64,000 bases of DNA from Halodesulfovibrio marinisediminis DSM 17456. Its GTDB lineage: Bacteria; Desulfobacterota; Desulfovibrionia; Desulfovibrionales; Desulfovibrionaceae. The notes beneath the pieces are model-generated. The model was given only the letters and a program-made list of their open reading frames with translations, did no database searches and was not told the origin of the DNA. Position 1 is the stretch's first letter. Each line of letters starts with the position of its first letter. Below are positions 43,750 through 52,366 of the stretch, in pieces. Position numbers and translations under genes: made by a program. The stretch covers positions 62,001-126,000 of the forward strand of contig NZ_FSRG01000003.1 in NCBI RefSeq assembly GCF_900129975.1, given 5' to 3'.

Positions 43750-44262
43750 CTAGAATGTGTTGCGCATCTGGTCGACCATTTTCTGAACCAGCAGGTTTGC
43801 AAGCTGGGTGCCGGCAATACGGGCATCCGAGACAGGGTATGATCGGGAAAGACTTGCGCTGCCAGACCATATCTCTTTGTTTTTGTCGTCGTACACTTTT
43901 GTATTGAATACCAGATTGACAGTGTACTCAAGGGTTTCTTCTTTACTGCCGAGTACGCGGCTGTCGATGGTGAATTTTTCAATGTCAATAACCATGCTGT
44001 AGTCAGAAGATTCCGACGCAGTCATGATGGCAATATTTCTATTGGTAATTTCGTCATACATACTGGAACGAACAACTTGGTTGATCCACGGGTAAATTGT
44101 AGAGTTTTTGACTTCTCTAATACGCATCGTGGAGGAACCATTGCCGAAAAGGCTTGGCTGGTTGTTTGTCAGGGAGTATCCGCACCCTGTAAGGGTAAGT
44201 GAAGCAAGTAAGCAAAGGGCAGCAACTATTCGGGATACAGAGGAAAAAGTAGGAAGCGTCAT
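43750..44262 (-). CDS. lptE: LPS-assembly lipoprotein LptE
   Basis: The outer-membrane lipoprotein plugging the LptD barrel that inserts LPS at the cell surface. The 170-residue precursor has a hydrophobic signal and lipobox LTGC with the lipidated Cys27, followed by GYSL, a common LptE start. A compact alpha/beta domain follows (IREVKNSTIYPWINQVVRSSMYDEI-type pattern through IAGTQLANLLVQKMVDQM). Sequence conservation in this family is low; the neighbours holA and, farther up, leuS support the call. The gene is separated from leuS here by yaiI and the DUF697 gene. Confidence 0.85.
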   Translation of the reverse strand: MTLPTFSSVSRIVAALCLLASLTLTGCGYSLTNNQPSLFGNGSSTMRIREVKNSTIYPWINQVVRSSMYDEITNRNIAIMTASESSDYSMVIDIEKFTIDSRVLGSKEETLEYTVNLVFNTKVYDDKNKEIWSGSASLSRSYPVSDARIAGTQLANLLVQKMVDQMRNTF

Positions 44263-44475
44263 ACCAAGGTTCCTGTAGTGTTGTTTGTGTCAAAAAAGAA
44301 AATACAGTTGGTTCGACCAAGTATAAGCAAAGTGATACCAACACGATAGTTGATAGCAGATGAAGTGTGATTACGTCTAGCTCCGTGTTTACTTACCGGA
44401 TAAATAGAAACTTCAACAGGTACATATTTAAGTACATGCACGTACTTTTGATTCTGGAAACGTGCCGGAGAATAT

Positions 44476-44937
44476 ATGCAAATATGGGTAGATGCAGACG
44501 CCTGTCCTAAGGTGATAAAAGAAGTGCTTTTTAAAGTTGCGGTACGGAGGAAGGTTAAGACGACATTGATTGCTAATAGTCAGTTATCCGTGCCGTTATC
44601 TCCGTACATTGATTTTATCCGTGTGAAGAATGGATTTGATGAGGCGGATAATGAAATAGTAGCTCTTGCAAGTGCTGGTGATCTTGTTGTAACTGCTGAT
44701 GTTCCTCTTGCGGATAAAATAGTTGAGAAGGGCGCAGTTGGGTTAAACCCCAGGGGACAGTTGTACACAGTGGACAACATTAAAGGACTGCTACGGATGC
44801 GTCACTTAATGGAGGAGCTCCGAAGCGGTGGGATGGTTTCCGGTGGACCTGCTCCACTTGGTGCACGGGATAAACAGGAATTTACCAATCAGCTAGATAA
44901 GTATGTAACCAGACGGGTGAAGGAAGAAGAGTTGTAG
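44476..44937 (+). CDS. yaiI: YaiI/YqxD family protein (DUF188)
   Basis: A 153-residue protein of the YaiI/YqxD family (UPF0178). Landmarks: MQIWVDADACPKVIKEVL, a VKNGFDEADNEIVALASAGDLVVTADVPLA stretch in which the acidic residues may bind metal, and GGPAPLGARDKQEFTNQLD. A PIN-like nuclease relation has been suggested for this family, but the function is not established. GGAG precedes the ATG. It is the only plus-strand gene between 36106 and 61568, divergent from lptE. Confidence 0.94.
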   Translation: MQIWVDADACPKVIKEVLFKVAVRRKVKTTLIANSQLSVPLSPYIDFIRVKNGFDEADNEIVALASAGDLVVTADVPLADKIVEKGAVGLNPRGQLYTVDNIKGLLRMRHLMEELRSGGMVSGGPAPLGARDKQEFTNQLDKYVTRRVKEEEL

Positions 44938-45000
44938 CTTTTTGCTCAATTGTACGCGAGGGAATAACTAGTTCTTTAGCTCAAAAACTCATTCAAAAAG

Positions 45001-45028
45001 AAAGCTCCCGAATTGTATCGGGAGCTTT
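45001..45028. terminator. Bidirectional terminator between yaiI and the DUF697 gene
   Basis: Perfect 11-base arms AAAGCTCCCGA (45001-45011) and TCGGGAGCTTT (45018-45028) with T on both outer sides. Confidence 0.85.
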
Positions 45029-45032
45029 GGTT

Positions 45033-46583
45033 TTATGAAGATGAGGACTCATCTTTTTTTGTTTTTTTCTTTGAAAATGGCTTTGTTAATATATTTTTAG
45101 TTTTTCCTGCCGCTGAAGAGATTTTCTTTCCAGAATGTTTCACACCGCGTTTAACAGCTGAGTTTGCCTTAGCAGCACCTTTTGCCGTTTTTTTGCTTAC
45201 AGAATGTAGGCCGTTTGCTGTGGATGCTGCTGCATTGCTGACTCCCTTTGTTGCGGCACTGGTAGCAGAAGACGCTACAGAAGCTACGTTTGAAATATTT
45301 TCAGAAACAGAAGTTGCAGTGGCAGAAATTCCCTTACCCGCACAGCCTGCCGCTTTAGAGACACCTTTTGCCGCGTTAGTAGCAGCGGTTGAAACGCCCT
45401 TAGAAGCTGTAGAGGCGACATTTGTGACTCCGCTTGCCACACCACTGGCAGTTTTCTTTGAAGCCTGTGTCAGGTTTTTTCCTGTGTTAGAAACCCCTGA
45501 GGCAACTTTTTCAGCTGTACCAGAAACACATTCGCGAGCGGAGTTGAGGATATTTTTTCTTTCATTTGCAGATGTAGCAGTGTTTTCTAAGTATTCGTCC
45601 GTACCATCAGCAGGGCATGGTTTTGAAGATGGTGTGATGCCACGTACAGCGTCCCATGCTTTTGCCATACTACGTTTTACAGTCTTAGATGCTCCAGAAA
45701 TAAGTAACTGTGCAACTGTTGCAATAGTGTCGCCTGATGTGCGCATGAACATACCTGCAGCTTCGCGGGTTGCAGATTTACGAAGCTCTTTCTTACTTAG
45801 CAGATCATCATCTGTATAAATACTCATATAATCTCGGGCGATAATACCGCAGCGCATGGTCAGTAGAGCGTTCATAGAGCCATCAAGAAGGGAAGCTGTA
45901 ATGACAGAAGCGATTGCTTGTGCTCCGGGGACGCTTCCCATGACTGATGTTGCGACAAGTGGACCTACAATTTGTTGTGTGTATTCTTCCACAACAATAT
46001 CTTCCATAGCGCCAGCAAAAAAGGCTGTAGCTACGACGTTTTTATAGAGAGTAATCAGGTCGCTTACATGAGGGCGTTGTGCATACAGCTTTGTGATCTT
46101 GTAAATAAGGTGCGTAATGAGCGCGAAAACGATCAGTGTATCCAGCCTGCCGTTTTGTGCCGTGGCAGTACCGATAAATACGCGCTTGGATGTTTCTTCG
46201 ATAAGACGGTTTGCTTCTGTTTCAAGTGCGACAATGCCGTCTATAATTTCCTGTTCGCTTTTGCACGGTAACTGTTGGGTTTTAATGAACGGGTTACACT
46301 GCAAACGTGCAACATATGCTTTGCGGTACTCTTGAATTTGTTCTTCAGTAGGGTCTTGCGGAATAAGCAGTGGTTTCGGAAAGAAAAACAGAGTTAATCC
46401 TGCATACCCTAGAACTCCGCAGCCCAATACTGTCAGTGCCCAGAAAACGATAGGCACATATGTAGGGTCAATGTAGGCAAATACCTCAGCTATCGTACGG
46501 ATGCCTGAAAGCAATAACGATCCAAGGGCGATGGAAATAACACCGCCAAGAGTAATGAGAATAACTTTGATTTTTGATTGCAT
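45033..46583 (-). CDS. DUF697/YcjF-like membrane protein with repetitive Ala/Ser/Lys tail
   Basis: A 516-residue protein in three parts. First, two N-terminal membrane helices (about 6-30 and 43-66). Second, a DUF697/YcjF-like domain (about 130-270) with RVFIGTATAQNGRLDTLIVFALI, YAQRPHVSDLITLYKNV and two more hydrophobic stretches. Third, a low-complexity tail of about 170 residues of Ala, Ser, Lys, Gly and Val in irregular 10-12-residue repeats (for example ASKGVSTAATNAAKGVSKAA), ending in a Lys-rich segment and SSSS. The tail resembles histone H1 or LEA proteins. I prefer ATG 46583; ATG 46658 is possible. Function unknown. Confidence 0.82.
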   Translation of the reverse strand: MQSKIKVILITLGGVISIALGSLLLSGIRTIAEVFAYIDPTYVPIVFWALTVLGCGVLGYAGLTLFFFPKPLLIPQDPTEEQIQEYRKAYVARLQCNPFIKTQQLPCKSEQEIIDGIVALETEANRLIEETSKRVFIGTATAQNGRLDTLIVFALITHLIYKITKLYAQRPHVSDLITLYKNVVATAFFAGAMEDIVVEEYTQQIVGPLVATSVMGSVPGAQAIASVITASLLDGSMNALLTMRCGIIARDYMSIYTDDDLLSKKELRKSATREAAGMFMRTSGDTIATVAQLLISGASKTVKRSMAKAWDAVRGITPSSKPCPADGTDEYLENTATSANERKNILNSARECVSGTAEKVASGVSNTGKNLTQASKKTASGVASGVTNVASTASKGVSTAATNAAKGVSKAAGCAGKGISATATSVSENISNVASVASSATSAATKGVSNAAASTANGLHSVSKKTAKGAAKANSAVKRGVKHSGKKISSAAGKTKNILTKPFSKKKTKKDESSSS

Positions 46584-46828
46584 TTGAATCCAGAAAAAAG
46601 TCCGTGCACTACAACACGGAGCTGAAGTTGCGCGTTTGATTTTTAATTCCTCGCGCATTGTCTTCAGAATGTGAAGTTATTTTTTTGTAAGGTTGAGAGT
46701 AAGCTTTAACGAGCCTTCCATGTTTTTGTGTGCGATGTGTTGCTTTCCGACGTCTTGACAATTTTATTATGCTGGTAGGTATGTTGGTCAATTATCACGC
46801 GGTGTAACCTTGCAGACTTGAATGATAA

Positions 46829-46863
46829 AAAAAGGCTGTCCTAATTACTAGGACAGCCTTTTT
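46829..46863 (-). terminator. Intrinsic terminator of leuS
   Basis: Arms of 15 bases (46829-46843 with 46849-46863) around ATTAC, with T-runs on both strands. It closes leuS; no plus-strand gene lies upstream. Confidence 0.9.
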
Positions 46864-46933
46864 ATTTTTATGCAAGATGGCGGAGCAAAAGCCGCGAGGC
46901 TATGAAAGCAACGAGCTTAGCTCGCATTTAAAA

Positions 46934-46964
46934 GTTTTTGTCTCCGCCGGAGGCATGCAAAAAC
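46934..46964 (-). repeat. Hairpin with CTCCGGCGGAG core right after the leuS stop
   Basis: GTTTTTG (46934-46940) pairs with CAAAAAC (46958-46964), enclosing a CTCCG/CGGAG stem. Further small hairpins (CGAGC/GCTCG and GCGG/CCGC) lie between here and the terminator at 46829. CTCCGGCGG elements after stop codons are, from memory, frequent in Desulfovibrio genomes. The remaining gap 46584-46828 holds the DUF697-gene leader and nothing else I recognise. Confidence 0.5.
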
Positions 46965-49453
46965 TAATTTGCTACGATGTTAACAAGCTTGCCAGGAACA
47001 ACGATCACTTTACGGATGGTCTTTCCTTCGATGTGCTTGAGAACGTTTGCGTCGTTTTTAGCAAGTTCTTCTACTTCATCTTTGCTTGCAGCAGCAGGTA
47101 CTTCGAGGCGAGCACGAACTTTACCGTTTACCTGTACTACAACGGTGAGCACGTCTTTAACCATTGCTTCTTCGCTGTAGGTTGGCCACTGAGCGTGTAC
47201 GAGGCGATCAGTGTGACCAAGCATTTCCCAGATTTCTTCACAAAGGTGTGGAGTGAACGGGGACATGAGGTTGATAACGGTGCTGATTGCGGAAGAAAGA
47301 ACCTTGCGGCCTTTTTCGTCGCCTTTGAGTGCGTCTTTAGCGAGGTAGAGTTCGTTAACCAGCTCCATGACTGCTGCAATCGCGGTGTTGAATTGGAAGC
47401 GCTGCTCGATATCGTCGCCAGCCTTTTTAACGGTCTCGTGCTCTTTGAGACGAATATTCTTTGCTTCTTTGCAAGTGCAGTCGTCAGCAGTGGAAGAACA
47501 AGGAGCAGCTGTAAGGAGTTCGCCTTCGAGTTCTTCAATGAGACGCCAGATGCGGTTTACGAAGCGGAAGGAACCGTCAATGCCGGACTCAGACCATTCG
47601 AAATCACGCTCTGGTGGTGCTGCGAAGAGACAGAAGAGGCGAACGGTATCTGCACCGTAACGTGCAATCATATCAGTTGGGTCAACTACGTTGCCTTTAG
47701 ATTTGGACATCTTGGAACCATCCATAAGTACCATGCCCTGAGTGAGCAGGTTGGAGAATGGTTCATCAAAGTCTAAGTAGTCGCAGTCACGCAGAGCTTT
47801 GGTAAAGAAGCGTGCGTAGAGCAGGTGAAGAATTGCGTGTTCAACACCGCCAATGTACTGATCAACTGGTGCCCAGTAGTTGAGAGCTTCCGGAGTAAAC
47901 GGAGCTTCGTGGTTCTGAGCGTCTGTGTAGCGTGCGAAGTACCATGAAGATTCAACGAAGGTATCCATGGTGTCTGTTTCGCGGCGTGCAGGCTTACCAC
48001 ATTTAGGGCAGGTGCAGTTGATAAATTCAGGGGTATCTGGAAGCGGAGAACGACCGTCCTGATGAGTCTGAACGTTCAGTGGCAGTTCGATAGGAAGGTT
48101 TTCTTCTTTTTCTGGAACGATGCCACATTCATCACAGTAAACCACAGGGATTGGAGCACCCCAGTAGCGCTGGCGGGAAATGTTCCAGTCGCGAAGACGG
48201 TAGTTGATGGTCTTTTTACCGCAGGTATTTTCCTGCAACCATACTGCAACCTTGTCTTTGCCTTCTTCGTTGGTCAGGCCAGAGAAATCGCCGGAGTTTA
48301 CCATAACGCCAGGAGCGGTATACGCTTCAGTCATGGTAGTAGGGTCAAGCTTTTCATCTTCAGGCTGAATAACTACATTGATTGGCAGGTCATATTTGCG
48401 AGCGAATTCGAAGTCACGCTGGTCGTGTGCAGGTACTGCCATAACAGCGCCTGTACCGTAATCAACGAGAACAAAGTTTGCTACGTAAACAGGAACCTTG
48501 GTACCGTTCAGAGGGTTGATGCAGTATGCGCCGGTGAAGATACCTTCTTTTTCGAGGTTGTCAGAAGTGCGCTCGATGCGGTCCATGTTTGTGATGCGTT
48601 TTACGAAAGCGCGTACATCATCAGCCTGTTCTTTACCTTCGATGAGTTTTTCCACCATTGGGTGTTCTGGTGCGAGGCTCATGAAAGATACGCCGAATGC
48701 AGTGTCAGGACGGGTGGTGAATACAGGAATAACTTCTTCGGAGTCTTCTACTTTGAACTCAATTTCTGCACCGACAGATTTGCCGATCCAGTTCTCCTGC
48801 ATGGAGATAACACGATCAGGCCAGCCGCCTTTGAGTTTTTCAAGGTCAGCAAGAAGTTCTTCTGCGTAGTCAGTAATTTTAAGGAACCACTGTGCAAGGT
48901 CGCGCTGTTCTACAACAGTGTCGCAACGCCAGCAAAGACCGTCTTCTACCTGTTCGTTAGCAAGAACGGTGTTACAGGTTGGACACCAGTTCTGAGCCTG
49001 ACGTTTACGATAGAGCAGACCTTTTTCAAGAAACTTGAGGAAGAACAACTGTTCCCAGCGGTAGTATTCTTTATCGCAGGTAGCGAGTTCACGACGCCAG
49101 TCGAAAGAGTAACCGAGGCGGGAAAGCTGGCTACGCATGTTGTCGATGTTGGAATGAGTCCACTTTGCTGGGTGAATGTTGTTTTTGATAGCTGCGTTTT
49201 CTGCAGGAAGACCGAAAGCATCCCAGCCCATAGGATGCATAACGTTTTTGCCTTTCATACGCATGAAACGTGCTACAACGTCACCTAGGGAGTAGTTGCG
49301 AACATGACCCATGTGAATGTTGCCGGAAGGGTACGGGAACATTTCCAGAACATAGTGTTTAGGTTTGTCCGATGTGTGATCGGTGTGGAAATCGCCGTTG
49401 GTAGCCCAAGTTTCCTGCCACTTAGTTTCTATGGCTTGTGGATCATATTTCAT
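46964..49453 (-). CDS. leuS: Leucyl-tRNA synthetase
   Basis: Charges tRNA-Leu, class I synthetase, 829 residues from ATG 49453 (AAGGAAC upstream; the longer frame to 49501 is non-homologous). HIGH motif PSGNIHMGH at residues 42-50; a zinc-type CPTC plus CWRC module near 155-175; the CP1 editing domain with TTRPDTAFGVSFM and YGTGAVMAVPAHDQRDFEFA; KMSKS motif GSKMSKSKGN near 580; and the anticodon-binding C-terminal part ending in VQVNGKVRARLEVP. Its leader contains pairings that may form an attenuator (49485-49562). Confidence 0.97.
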   Translation of the reverse strand: MKYDPQAIETKWQETWATNGDFHTDHTSDKPKHYVLEMFPYPSGNIHMGHVRNYSLGDVVARFMRMKGKNVMHPMGWDAFGLPAENAAIKNNIHPAKWTHSNIDNMRSQLSRLGYSFDWRRELATCDKEYYRWEQLFFLKFLEKGLLYRKRQAQNWCPTCNTVLANEQVEDGLCWRCDTVVEQRDLAQWFLKITDYAEELLADLEKLKGGWPDRVISMQENWIGKSVGAEIEFKVEDSEEVIPVFTTRPDTAFGVSFMSLAPEHPMVEKLIEGKEQADDVRAFVKRITNMDRIERTSDNLEKEGIFTGAYCINPLNGTKVPVYVANFVLVDYGTGAVMAVPAHDQRDFEFARKYDLPINVVIQPEDEKLDPTTMTEAYTAPGVMVNSGDFSGLTNEEGKDKVAVWLQENTCGKKTINYRLRDWNISRQRYWGAPIPVVYCDECGIVPEKEENLPIELPLNVQTHQDGRSPLPDTPEFINCTCPKCGKPARRETDTMDTFVESSWYFARYTDAQNHEAPFTPEALNYWAPVDQYIGGVEHAILHLLYARFFTKALRDCDYLDFDEPFSNLLTQGMVLMDGSKMSKSKGNVVDPTDMIARYGADTVRLFCLFAAPPERDFEWSESGIDGSFRFVNRIWRLIEELEGELLTAAPCSSTADDCTCKEAKNIRLKEHETVKKAGDDIEQRFQFNTAIAAVMELVNELYLAKDALKGDEKGRKVLSSAISTVINLMSPFTPHLCEEIWEMLGHTDRLVHAQWPTYSEEAMVKDVLTVVVQVNGKVRARLEVPAAASKDEVEELAKNDANVLKHIEGKTIRKVIVVPGKLVNIVAN

Positions 49454-49484
49454 TGCCGACAGTTCCTTTAGTCTTTGGCTCATT

Positions 49485-49562
49485 AAAAAAGTCTGCTGCA
49501 CAGGGTGCTATAGAAAGGCGTCTCTGTCAGGAAATGCTTGCCTTAAGCAGACATGGAGACGG
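49485..49562 (-). promoter_or_regulatory. Possible attenuator in the leuS leader
   Basis: On the minus strand GTCTGCT (49552-49546) can pair with AGCAGAC (49497-49491), which is followed directly by six T (49490-49485), a terminator-like arrangement with a long loop. The same 5' arm can instead join a local hairpin (TGCTT with AAGCA, extended by GTCTC/GAGAC pairing across 49518-49562). The two folds exclude each other. I see no T-box core and no leucine-rich leader peptide. Confidence 0.35.
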
Positions 49563-49667
49563 ACCTTCGATAACGATTACGAAATTTTCAAATACAATCT
49601 AGTCGTTGAAACTTTCTTTGGTGCTGCGTAACAAGTTTTTGATTCTTTATAAAAAATATAGGCAGTT

Positions 49668-49709
49668 ACACTTTTCTATACTGTTTGCGTAGAGCGTATT
49701 GAAAAGTGT
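49668..49709. repeat. Inverted repeat in the nusB-leuS gap
   Basis: ACACTTTTC (49668-49676) and GAAAAGTGT (49701-49709) are perfect arms; a four-base inner pairing (ATAC/GTAT) extends them. A second inverted repeat, TGCCCGGAC with GTCCGGGCA, lies at about 49815-49844 with no clear T-run on either side. Function unknown. Confidence 0.5.
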
Positions 49710-49880
49710 GGAGCTTCATACTTAATTTTACTGCTTTGCAATACAAAACTACCTGTTCTTCGGCAAGAGAAGTAAGGTGTGTTTTATGCAAAAATGTCAT
49801 TTTTAACGGGATATGCCCGGACACCTTTTTAGGAGTCCGGGCACAAAAAAACGCTATATAAGAAGGCGGCTGAAATAACT

Positions 49881-49995
49881 ATACATAAGTAATCCGTAGT
49901 AGAGGAGTTTGGAAAAGCTTCTCAAATACTTGCGGGTAACGGGCTTCCTCTTGCCATGGCAAGGCAGGCATGTTTACCGGGGGGATGCTTATGTA
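49881..49995. other. Candidate structured RNA between nusB and leuS
   Basis: A 10-base closing stem, TATACATAAG near 49883 with CTTATGTATA near 49987, plus ATCC/GGAT just inside, encloses about 95 bases. That interior holds a perfect 14-base palindrome (CTTGCCATGGCAAG), a GGGTAA/TTACC pairing and a small GAG/CTC hairpin. This multi-branched layout lies just after nusB and reads equally well on both strands. It does not match a riboswitch, 6S or SRP RNA pattern I know. The rest of the 554-base gap holds no gene I can see. Confidence 0.4.
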
Positions 49996-50007
49996 TACAT
50001 TAGTTTC

Positions 50008-50475
50008 TTAATACTTAACTTCCAGTTTGCCTTCTTCCAGAGCTTTTGCAGCAGCGTCTAGTAGACCGTTAACGAATGGACGGGAACGGTCGTCACCAAA
50101 CTGCTTTGCAAGTTCGATAGCTTCGTTGATTGCAACTTTTGGTGGAATGTCATCACGGTAGAGCATTTCAAAAACTGCAAGACGGAGCAGGGTGATCTCA
50201 ATTTTACCGATGCGATCCACTTTCCAGTGGCGGGAGAACTGAGCGATCACATCATCGAGAGCGCGGTAGTTACTCCACACGCCTTCGATAAGCTCCCAAG
50301 TGAAGCCTTCAGGCTGACACTGGGCTTCCGGCTTATCCGCATTGTCAGGAGAAGTCATGTATGCTTCCTGCAGTGCTTCAATGGTCATAGCCGGAGAAAA
50401 GTTTAAGCCGTACAGAAACTGGAATGCTTGTGCACGTGCCAACTTACGTGGTGTTTTTTTTGCTTTGGTAGCCAT
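50008..50475 (-). CDS. nusB: Transcription antitermination factor NusB
   Basis: Part of the rRNA antitermination complex; binds boxA RNA with NusE. The 155-residue all-helical protein has the usual landmarks ARAQAFQFLYGLNF at the N terminus, then DRIGKIEITLLRLAVFEMLYRDDIPPKVAINEAIELAKQFG, and the closing FVNGLLDAAAKAL. It starts three bases after ribH, the widespread ribH-nusB order. Confidence 0.96.
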   Translation of the reverse strand: MATKAKKTPRKLARAQAFQFLYGLNFSPAMTIEALQEAYMTSPDNADKPEAQCQPEGFTWELIEGVWSNYRALDDVIAQFSRHWKVDRIGKIEITLLRLAVFEMLYRDDIPPKVAINEAIELAKQFGDDRSRPFVNGLLDAAAKALEEGKLEVKY

Positions 50476-50478
50476 ATA

Positions 50479-50949
50479 TTACAATTGCTCCAGAACACGG
50501 TATGTTTCAAGCATGGCAGATGCGGCTTCAACGCCTTTGTTGCCACCTTTGGAGCCAGCGCGTTCAATTGCTTGTTCGAGGGAATCGCAGGTGAGCAGAC
50601 CGAAACCAACCGGAATGCCGGAATCAAGGCTTACCTGAGCAAGACCCTTTGCACATTCATTACATACAAAATCAAAGTGAGGAGTAGCGCCGCGAATAAC
50701 CGCGCCAAGTGCTACGATGCCATCGTACTTACCGCTCTCAGCCAGTTTTTTAGCAGCGATAGGCATTTCAAATGCACCCGGAAGTTTAACAATAGTCATG
50801 TCTTCGCGGTTACCGCCGTTACGAGCAAGGTAATCTACTGCGCCACCAACAAGACGATCAACAACGAAGTCGTTGAAACGGGTTGCGATGATAGCAATTT
50901 TAAGACCTTTAGCGTCGAACTGACCTTCGATAGTATTGATATGCAGCAT
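50479..50949 (-). CDS. ribH: 6,7-dimethyl-8-ribityllumazine synthase
   Basis: Penultimate step of riboflavin synthesis, joining the pyrimidine and the butanone phosphate. At 156 residues it has the family motifs [39 protein letters not shown] and PVGFGLLT, with the catalytic His in the ATPHFD segment. It probably forms icosahedral capsids, like its relatives. An AAGGAG site precedes the ATG, and a hairpin lies just upstream of that site (50975-50995). Confidence 0.97.
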   Translation of the reverse strand: MLHINTIEGQFDAKGLKIAIIATRFNDFVVDRLVGGAVDYLARNGGNREDMTIVKLPGAFEMPIAAKKLAESGKYDGIVALGAVIRGATPHFDFVCNECAKGLAQVSLDSGIPVGFGLLTCDSLEQAIERAGSKGGNKGVEAASAMLETYRVLEQL

Positions 50950-50974
50950 AGTATAATCTCCTTCTTAAGGCCGG

Positions 50975-51059
50975 CTTTTGCTCCATCAGCAAAAGCGGGT
51001 CGGTAAGTATAGAACAAGCTCCCTAGCCCTGAAAAGAACTATTTTTAGGGTTAGGGAGC
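50975..51059 (-). promoter_or_regulatory. Two hairpins between ribBA and ribH
   Basis: CTTTTGCT (50975-50982) pairs perfectly with AGCAAAAG (50988-50995), ending shortly before the ribH Shine-Dalgarno sequence. A second hairpin joins 51018-51030 to 51047-51059 with one mismatch on the transcribed strand. Neither has a strong T-run. They may set mRNA stability or relative expression of ribH. Confidence 0.45.
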
Positions 51060-51081
51060 ATATTTTCAACTCAATTAATGG

Positions 51082-52302
51082 TTACTGATTGGAATCATTA
51101 AGATGTTCCAACATGTGTCCCATTTTTTCTTTTTTGGTGCGCAGGTAATCTTCATTGAATTCGCAGGCGTTCATTTCAATAGGAACACGTTCTACAACTT
51201 CAATTCCGTACCCTTCGATACCAACAATTTTTTTAGGGTTGTTGGTCATCATGCGCATTTGGCGTACGCCAAGGTCAACCAGCATCTGTGCGCCGATGCC
51301 GTAGTCACGAAGGTCAGCTTTAAAGCCGAGCTTTTCGTTTGCTTCTACGGTGTCGTAGCCCTGATCCTGAAGGTTGTAGGCCTTGATTTTGTTAGCAAGG
51401 CCGATACCGCGCCCTTCTTGGCGCATGTACAGGATGATGCCCTGATCTTCTGCCTGAACTTTGCACATTGCGTTTGCGAGCTGGTCGCCGCAATCGCAGC
51501 GCATGGAGCCGAGTACATCACCGGTGAGGCATTCGCTGTGTACGCGAACGAGCACTGGCTTGCTGGAATCAATTGGACCCTTAACAAGAGCAATATGAGT
51601 TTCCGGCTCAAGTTCGTTTTCGTATGCGATGATTTTGAATTCACCATACTTGGTAGGCATCTCTGCTTCGGCAACGCGTGTAACGGAAAGTTCGTCAGGA
51701 CGCATGCGGTAGCGGATAAGATCGCGGATAGTTGCGATTTTCATGTCATGCTTTTTAGCAAATTCGATGAGGTCAGGCATGCGCGCCATTTCACCGTCAT
51801 CTTTCATGATTTCGCAGATTACTGCTGCACCTTTAAGGCCGCCAAGTTTAGCAAGGTCTACAGAACCTTCTGTCTGGCCTGCACGAACGAGTACGCCACC
51901 TTTCTGGGCACGCAGAGGGAAAATATGACCCGGAGTAACAATATCATCCGGTTTTACGTCGTCTGCAATAGCTGCAAGAATAGTAGTAGCACGGTCTTTA
52001 GCGGAGATGCCGGTAGTAACGCCAGCACGGGCTTCAATGGAAACCGTAAAGTTGGTACCGAATTTGGAACCGTTACGCTGGGTCATCATAGGCAACTCAA
52101 GCTTGTCCACCCACTCAGGAGCAAGCGCAAGACAAATAAGTCCGCGACCGTGTGTTGCCATAAAGTTAATAACTTCAGGTGTTACATGCTCAGCAGCAAT
52201 TGTAAGGTCACCTTCGTTCTCGCGATCCTCGTCATCTACGAGAATTACCATTCGACCTTTTTTAATCTCTTCAATGGCCTCTTCGGCCGTACACATTGGC
52301 AT
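51082..52302 (-). CDS. ribBA: Bifunctional DHBP synthase / GTP cyclohydrolase II
   Basis: Supplies both precursors of riboflavin. The N-terminal half (about 1-200) is DHBP synthase with [12 protein letters not shown] and [12 protein letters not shown]; the C-terminal half is GTP cyclohydrolase II with the zinc motif [18 protein letters not shown] and [16 protein letters not shown]. At 406 residues the fusion is complete, and I see the key residues of both halves. I choose ATG 52302 for its GAGGTG site; a longer frame to 52335 has none. Confidence 0.96.
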   Translation of the reverse strand: MPMCTAEEAIEEIKKGRMVILVDDEDRENEGDLTIAAEHVTPEVINFMATHGRGLICLALAPEWVDKLELPMMTQRNGSKFGTNFTVSIEARAGVTTGISAKDRATTILAAIADDVKPDDIVTPGHIFPLRAQKGGVLVRAGQTEGSVDLAKLGGLKGAAVICEIMKDDGEMARMPDLIEFAKKHDMKIATIRDLIRYRMRPDELSVTRVAEAEMPTKYGEFKIIAYENELEPETHIALVKGPIDSSKPVLVRVHSECLTGDVLGSMRCDCGDQLANAMCKVQAEDQGIILYMRQEGRGIGLANKIKAYNLQDQGYDTVEANEKLGFKADLRDYGIGAQMLVDLGVRQMRMMTNNPKKIVGIEGYGIEVVERVPIEMNACEFNEDYLRTKKEKMGHMLEHLNDSNQ

Positions 52303-52366
52303 TGTCGCACCTCGTTGTATGTTCTTAAACTGCATGTCCCACGAAGCAGATTAATGAATGCGAAAA

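Noticed and set aside
48062-49288. Open frame of 408 codons opposite leuS
   Set aside because: Antisense to the intact synthetase, with no recognisable motif and no start signal.
49881-49995. 6S or SRP RNA as an explanation for the structured element
   Set aside because: It is shorter than 6S RNA and has no GGTCAGGTCCGGAAGGAAGC-type SRP loop or 6S bubble pattern that I can recognise.
49454-50007. T-box leader for leuS
   Set aside because: The minus strand lacks the AGGGTGGNACCGCG core, so only an unspecified attenuator-like fold is reported.
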